Source of the DNA: Alphaproteobacteria bacterium
GTDB lineage: Bacteria > Pseudomonadota > Alphaproteobacteria > UBA828
Assembly: GCA_022826345.1 (NCBI GenBank)
Contig: JAJDVB010000208.1
Span: 1-42,759 of the forward strand
Direction of reading: 5' to 3'
Length of the DNA: 42,759 nucleotides
In this document: piece after piece, positions 37,117 to 42,759 of the stretch
How the letters are laid out: each line of letters opens with the position of its first letter
Position numbering within the stretch: the first letter of the stretch is position 1
Notes under the pieces: generated by a model
Told to the model about the DNA's origin: nothing
Seen by the model: only the letters and a program-made list of their open reading frames with translations
Databases searched by the model: none
Translations under genes and position numbers: made by a program

Positions 37117-38154
37117 GTGTTGCGCGAACTGACCGACCGCTCGCAGGAGGTGCTCCGCCGGCTGGTCGAGGAATTCATGGAAACCGGGCAGCCGGTGGGC
37201 TCGCGCACGCTCTCGCGCCGGCTCTCCAACCCCGTCTCGCCCGCGACCGTGCGCAACGTCATGGCCGATCTGGAGGACGCCGGCCTGCTTTATGCGCCAC
37301 ATGTCTCTGCAGGGCGGCTGCCGACCCAGCTGGGCCTGCGCATCTACGTGGACGGCCTGCTGGAACTGGGCCGGCTCACCGAGGACGAGCGCGCCAGCAT
37401 CGAGGGCAAGTGCCGGGCGGCGGGCCGCACGGTGGAGGAGATGCTGACCGAGACCACGGAAGCGCTCTCCGGCCTCTCGGGTTGCGCCGGGCTGGTGCTC
37501 GCGCCCAAGGCCGATGTGCCGTGCCGCCAGGTGGAGTTCGTGAGTCTCAGCCAGGGGCGCGCGCTCGCGGTCATGGTGACGGAGACAGGGCTGGTGGAGA
37601 ACCGGGTCATCGACGTGCCGCCCGGTATGACCCAATCGCACCTGAGCCGCGCCACCAACTACCTGAACGCGCGGCTTGCCAGCCGCACCCTCGCCGAGCT
37701 CGGCGACGAAATCCGCACCGAGATCGAGGAGCACCGGGCCCAGCTCGACGACCTGACCGCCCGAGTCGTCGAAGCCGGGATCGCCGAGTGGGCGAACGGA
37801 GCGCGCGAGCATGGCAGCCTCATCGTGCGCGGCCGGGCCAACCTGATCGAAGATGTCACGGCGCTCGCCGATCTCGAACGGATCAGGCAGCTGTTCGACG
37901 CGCTTGAGGAGAGGAACGACTTCATCCGGCTGCTGGAAAGCACCGAAGGCGCGGATGGGGTCCAGATTTTCATCGGTGCGGAAAGCACGCTCTTCGCCTC
38001 CACCGGCTGCTCCATGGTGGTCGCGCCCTATCGCGATTCCGAAGCGCGTTTCATCGGAGCCATCGGCGTGATCGGCCCCACCCGCATCAACTACGGCCGC
38101 ATCATCCCGATGGTCGATCACACCGCCGCGGTCATCGGCCGGGTGCTCGGGTGA
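37117..38154 (+). CDS. hrcA: Heat-inducible transcription repressor HrcA
   Basis: A repressor that binds CIRCE operators upstream of chaperone genes and needs GroEL to fold. 345 residues. The N-terminal winged-helix region LTDRSQEVLRRLVEEFMETGQPVGSRTLSRR...SPATVRNVMADLEDAGLL and HVSAGRLPTQLGLRIYVD is characteristic, and the C-terminal GPTRINYGRIIPMVDHTAAVIG closes the family domain. The start is GTG at 37117 with AAGGACGAG upstream at a rather long spacing. No CIRCE is visible before hrcA or dnaK in this window, so its targets (perhaps groESL) probably lie elsewhere. The grpE frame overlaps its stop codon. Confidence 0.95.
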   Translation: MLRELTDRSQEVLRRLVEEFMETGQPVGSRTLSRRLSNPVSPATVRNVMADLEDAGLLYAPHVSAGRLPTQLGLRIYVDGLLELGRLTEDERASIEGKCRAAGRTVEEMLTETTEALSGLSGCAGLVLAPKADVPCRQVEFVSLSQGRALAVMVTETGLVENRVIDVPPGMTQSHLSRATNYLNARLASRTLAELGDEIRTEIEEHRAQLDDLTARVVEAGIAEWANGAREHGSLIVRGRANLIEDVTALADLERIRQLFDALEERNDFIRLLESTEGADGVQIFIGAESTLFASTGCSMVVAPYRDSEARFIGAIGVIGPTRINYGRIIPMVDHTAAVIGRVLG

Positions 38155-38216
38155 GCGAGGGCACGTCGCGCTCGGAGCGACGGCGGCCGTGGGCGCGAAA
38201 GAGAACGAAGGAGACC

Positions 38217-38966
38217 ATGCAGGACGAGACCGAACGGGCCGAGCCGGAACAGGCGAAGCCTGAAACCGCAGCCGCCCAAGCCACAGAGAAGAGCGACGCG
38301 GCCGAGGCCGGCCAAACGGCCGCGGCTGAGGACGCAAAGCGGGAAAGCCCCACCACCGCGGGGGCAGAAGATACCGACGAGCCTGAGTCTGCCGAGGCCG
38401 AAGAGATTGCCGACGCCGAGGAGGACGAGGCGGAGGACGGCGAGGCAGCACTCAAGGACCAGCTCCTGCGCGCCCTCGCCGATGCCGAGAACGCGCGGCG
38501 CAGGGCCAAGAAGGACGTGGACGACGCACGCAACTACGCGATTTCGCGCTTCGCCCAGGACCTGCTGGGTGTCGCCGACAACCTGGGCCGCGCACTGGAG
38601 AGTATTCCCGCCGAGCGGCGCGAGAGCGACGACGCGGTGAAGGCGATCGCCGAGGGCATCGAGATGACGGCCCGGGAGTTCGAGACGGCGCTGGGGCGCC
38701 ACGGCATCACCAAGATCGACCCGCTGGGCGAGAAGTTCGACTACAACCTGCACCAGGCTCTGTTCGAGACCGCGGAGACGGACCAGCCGGACGGCACCGT
38801 CGTCCAGGTCTTCCAGACGGGCTACAGGATCGGCGACCGCCTGCTGCGCGAGGCGATGGTGGGCGTGGCCAAGGGCGGCACTCAGCCGGCGGCGGACGAC
38901 GAGGCCGAAGCCGGGGCCGAGGCTGAGGCCGAAGCCGGGGTGGACGGCGCGGATGCGCCCTCATGA
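38217..38966 (+). CDS. grpE: Nucleotide exchange factor GrpE
   Basis: Releases ADP from DnaK. 249 residues from the ATG at 38217, which follows AAGGAG closely. A GTG at 38151 that overlaps the hrcA stop (GTGA) would add 22 Arg-rich residues and cannot be excluded. The first 75 residues are acidic and Ala/Glu-rich, probably disordered. Then comes the coiled-coil and core: LLRALADAENARRRAKKDVDDARNYAISRFAQDLLGVADNLGRAL and the C-terminal YNLHQALFE...GTVVQVFQTGYRIGDRLLREAMVGVAKGG. A further Ala/Glu-rich tail of about 25 residues is present. It is probably transcribed with hrcA. Confidence 0.93.
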   Translation: MQDETERAEPEQAKPETAAAQATEKSDAAEAGQTAAAEDAKRESPTTAGAEDTDEPESAEAEEIADAEEDEAEDGEAALKDQLLRALADAENARRRAKKDVDDARNYAISRFAQDLLGVADNLGRALESIPAERRESDDAVKAIAEGIEMTAREFETALGRHGITKIDPLGEKFDYNLHQALFETAETDQPDGTVVQVFQTGYRIGDRLLREAMVGVAKGGTQPAADDEAEAGAEAEAEAGVDGADAPS

Positions 38967-38991
38967 GCCTGCGGAAGCACCGTTCTGGACG

Positions 38992-39020
38992 CTTGCAGGG
39001 TGCAAATCCGCACCCATATT
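38992..39020 (+). promoter_or_regulatory. Heat-shock (sigma-32 / RpoH) promoter of dnaK
   Basis: CTTGCAG (38992-38998) and CCCATATT (39013-39020) are 14 bases apart, an excellent match to the alphaproteobacterial RpoH consensus (CTTG...CCCATNT). Transcription would begin near 39028, about 120 bases before the dnaK ATG. A perfect inverted repeat GGGTGC-AAATCC-GCACCC (38998-39015) fills the spacer and part of the -10 box, which could let a protein cover the promoter. Confidence 0.8.
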
Positions 39021-39056
39021 GACCATTGAGCGCGGCGGATGCCCGTCGCGAGGGAG

Positions 39057-39081
39057 GCCCCATGAGCATGAAGCATGGGGC
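39057..39081 (+). promoter_or_regulatory. Perfect 8-bp hairpin (8-N9-8) in the dnaK leader
   Basis: GCCCCATG (39057-39064) and CATGGGGC (39074-39081) pair perfectly around a 9-base loop. The 5' arm contains the ATG of a short upstream frame and touches its ribosome site, so the stem would hide that start. The 9-base spacing equals that of CIRCE operators, but the arm sequence is unrelated. Confidence 0.55.
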
Positions 39082-39133
39082 AGAGGACATGGGGCGCGCA
39101 ACGATGCATGACGTGGTCGTTCGGGCCTGCTGA
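39062..39133 (+). CDS. Possible 23-codon upstream ORF in the dnaK leader
   Basis: ATG at 39062 preceded by GGAGG (39053-39057, 4 bases away). The frame stays open for 23 codons to TGA at 39131-39133, 15 bases before the dnaK ATG. The peptide begins MSMKHGAEDMG and ends VVVRAC. Its ribosome site is at least as good as that of dnaK (AGGGACGAG). The start lies inside a perfect hairpin. It may be a leader peptide or only a chance frame; no homologue is known to me. Confidence 0.35.
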   Translation: MSMKHGAEDMGRATMHDVVVRAC

Positions 39134-39148
39134 CAATAGGGACGAGAC

Positions 39149-41095
<1,947 letters not shown>

Positions 41096-41178
41096 GCCAG
41101 GGGCGGGCGGCTCCTGTGGGCGCGGAGTCCATCGACGGCCGTTGGGCCTTCGGCCACGCGCGACCGGGGCTCTGAGCC

Positions 41179-42318
41179 ATGGCCAAGGCCGACTATTACG
41201 ACCTTCTCGGCGCCTCTCGCGACGCCAGCGAGGACGATCTCAAGAAGGCCTATCGCAAGCTTGCGATGCAGTACCATCCGGACCGCAATCCGGATGACCA
41301 GGCCGCCGAGCAGAAGTTCAAGGAGATATCCGAGGCCTACCACGTGCTCTCCGACAAGGAGAAGCGCGCAGCCTACGACCGCTTCGGCCATGCCGCCTTC
41401 GACGGTGCGAGCGGCGGCCCCGGCGCGGGCGGCTTCGACTTCGGCACGAGCTTCGCCGATGTCTTCGACGACCTGTTCGGCGACTTCATGGGGGGCGGCC
41501 AACGCCGTGGCGGCCGGCGGCAGCCGGCGCGCGGGGCGGATCTCCGTTACAACATGGAGATCACGCTGGAAGACGCCTACAACGGCAAGCAGGCGACGAT
41601 CCGTGTCCCCGGCACCGTGAACTGCGAGCCCTGCGGCGGCTCCGGCGCCCGCGCCGGCACCCGGCCTTCGGCCTGCGGGACCTGCGGCGGCGCGGGCAAG
41701 GTGCGAGCGCAGCAGGGCTTTTTCACCATCGAGCGGACCTGCCCCACCTGCCAGGGCGCGGGCCAGGTCATCGCCGACCCCTGCCCCAATTGCCGGGGCG
41801 CGGGCCGGGTGCAGAAGGAGAAGTCGCTCTCGGTCAACATCCCGACGGGTGTCGAGGACGGCACCCGCATCCGCCTCGCCGGCGAGGGCGAGGCCGGCGC
41901 GCGCGGCGCCCCGCCGGGCGATCTCTACATCTTCCTGTCGGTCGAGCCGCACCCCATCTTCCAGCGCGACGCCAAGCATGTTCACTGCCGCGTGCCCATC
42001 CCGATGACCACGGCGGCGCTTGGCGGTGCGGTCGAGGTGCCGACGGTTGGCGGCAGCCGCGCGCGGGTCACGGTGCCGGCGGGCACGCAGTCGGGACACC
42101 AGTTCCGCTTGCGCGGCAAGGGCATGCCGGCGCTGCGGGGCTCCGGTCACGGCGACATGTACATCGAGGTCGCGGTGGAGACGCCGGTCAACCTCAGCAA
42201 GCGCCAGAAGGAGCTGCTCAAGCAGTTCAACGAGCAGGGCGGCTCGCGCTCGACCAGCCCCGAGTCCGAAGGTTTTTTCGCCAAGGTGAAGGAGCTCTGG
42301 GAAGATCTGAAGGATTAG
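41179..42318 (+). CDS. dnaJ: Chaperone DnaJ (Hsp40, type I)
   Basis: Co-chaperone that delivers substrates to DnaK and stimulates its ATPase. 379 residues: J-domain ([39 protein letters not shown] at 33-35), Gly/Phe-rich linker ([14 protein letters not shown]), four zinc-binding repeats ([32 protein letters not shown], about residues 150-212) and the C-terminal substrate domains. The ATG at 41179 lies 83 bases after dnaK with no strong terminator between, so one transcript is likely. A 7-bp stem without a T-run (42378-42395) lies 60 bases beyond its stop. Confidence 0.98.
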   Translation: MAKADYYDLLGASRDASEDDLKKAYRKLAMQYHPDRNPDDQAAEQKFKEISEAYHVLSDKEKRAAYDRFGHAAFDGASGGPGAGGFDFGTSFADVFDDLFGDFMGGGQRRGGRRQPARGADLRYNMEITLEDAYNGKQATIRVPGTVNCEPCGGSGARAGTRPSACGTCGGAGKVRAQQGFFTIERTCPTCQGAGQVIADPCPNCRGAGRVQKEKSLSVNIPTGVEDGTRIRLAGEGEAGARGAPPGDLYIFLSVEPHPIFQRDAKHVHCRVPIPMTTAALGGAVEVPTVGGSRARVTVPAGTQSGHQFRLRGKGMPALRGSGHGDMYIEVAVETPVNLSKRQKELLKQFNEQGGSRSTSPESEGFFAKVKELWEDLKD

Positions 42319-42377
42319 ATGGTCGATCTCCGTCGCACGGATGCCCGCGGCTAACGAGGCGTAGGACTAGTGGAGGG

Positions 42378-42450
42378 CCGGGCCGGTAGGCCCGGACGGC
42401 GCGACTGCGCCGCGCGCCGAAGGCGCGGAGCCAAGCGAGCGGAGCGAGCG
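42378..42450. repeat. Two-hairpin dispersed repeat, copy B
   Basis: Hairpin 1 is CCGGGCC-GGTA-GGCCCGG (42378-42395). Hairpin 2 is CGCGCC-GAA-GGCGCG (about 42413-42427). The tail at 42429-42450 is identical over 22 bases to that of the copy at 2503-2524. The two units have nearly equal length (73 and 74 bases). The arms differ in sequence but the stems are kept, which suggests selection for structure. Hairpin 1 could also mark the end of the dnaK-dnaJ transcript. Confidence 0.6.
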
Positions 42451-42759
42451 TCCGTTCCCATGGGTTCTTGGCCATTCCGTATCGTTCCCGTATAGAGTTG
42501 GATAACAGTATGTTAGGTAGAACATTGGTCTCTTGCGTTCCAGTGCGGTTTCACCCATTCTTGGTCCAAACGTGGGACGCAGTGTGGGTGGAAAGATCAT
42601 GGGATTGTACGGTGCTGCCGAATCCCTTCGGTCACCGGGTGATGGTGCGCGATGAGGATCGAGATGTCATCGGTTGAGTGCTCGTTTCCAGTCTTTTCGG
42701 AGGGGCCGGAGCCAGATGTCTTTCTGCGGCAGGGCCCGTTGGGAATACCTGTCATAGCG
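42451..42759. other. Region downstream of dnaJ, no gene recognised
   Basis: About 300 bases of somewhat AT-richer sequence. A plus-strand frame of up to 69 codons (42468-42677) begins with TTG, has no convincing ribosome site and matches nothing I recognise. Nothing open runs convincingly off the end of the window. Confidence 0.4.

Noticed and set aside
41096..41178. Terminator between dnaK and dnaJ
   Set aside because: Only a small GGCC-TTC-GGCC stem without a T-run is present; co-transcription is more likely.
42468..42677. 69-codon frame after dnaJ
   Set aside because: TTG start, no ribosome site, no recognisable similarity, and an internal composition like non-coding sequence.

Overview
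The window is a GC-rich stretch of an alphaproteobacterial chromosome. The evidence is the dnaN-recF-gyrB block, a GyrB ending in a tail typical of alphaproteobacteria, an hrcA-grpE-dnaK-dnaJ cluster with a CTTG/CCCATAT heat-shock promoter, a GlnT-type glutamine synthetase, and a CobN/CobW/CobO-style cobalamin locus. I cannot name the genus; something in or near Rhodospirillales in the broad sense would fit.

Layout. (1) 1-2717: an intergenic repeat pair, then a leftward SDR-glnT pair, a palindromic repeat element and a tRNA-Arg(CCG). (2) 2717-4470: a visibly AT-richer segment next to the tRNA with a RusA-like nuclease, a small lipoprotein and a doubtful small gene; it looks acquired. (3) 4630-25295: a 20 kb cobalamin locus. 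A B12 riboswitch heads cobP-(cytosolic BtuF-like)-cobW-cobN-cobO-cobQ. cobD points back at it. Next come cbiX-cobH-cobL-cobI-cbiG/cobJ-cobM rightward, cobK and cbiD leftward, and cobA-SCO-cobB rightward. (4) 25309-32069: leftward dnaN-recF-gyrB and a class A penicillin-binding protein. (5) 32070-36695: a RhlE-like DEAD-box helicase converging on rne (RNase E). (6) 36696-42318: back-to-back rne/hrcA promoters, then hrcA-grpE and dnaK-dnaJ. (7) 42319-42759: a second copy of the palindromic repeat and no convincing gene.

How the genes work together. The cobalamin genes form a mosaic. The window holds the full early-cobalt (anaerobic-type) corrin set: CobA, CbiX, CobI, CobJ, CobM, CbiG, CbiD, CobK, CobL, CobH and CobB. 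It also holds CobN, the large subunit of the late (aerobic) cobaltochelatase. CobG, CobZ, CobF, CobS and CobT are absent here. Adenosylation (CobO), amidation (CobQ), aminopropanol attachment (CobD) and nucleotide activation (CobP) follow. The lower-loop genes cobS/V, cobT/U and cobC/D-type were not seen.

Most interesting points: the mosaic B12 pathway with a CbiG-CobJ fusion and a His-tailed MXCXXC CbiX; a B12-binding-protein homologue with no signal peptide; a dnaK leader with a sigma-32 promoter, an 8-N9-8 hairpin and a 23-codon upstream ORF; an exact 17-bp tandem repeat just upstream of a perfect TATAAT before dnaN; and a two-hairpin repeat family with copies at both ends of the window. 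All calls come from reading the sequence; no searches were run.
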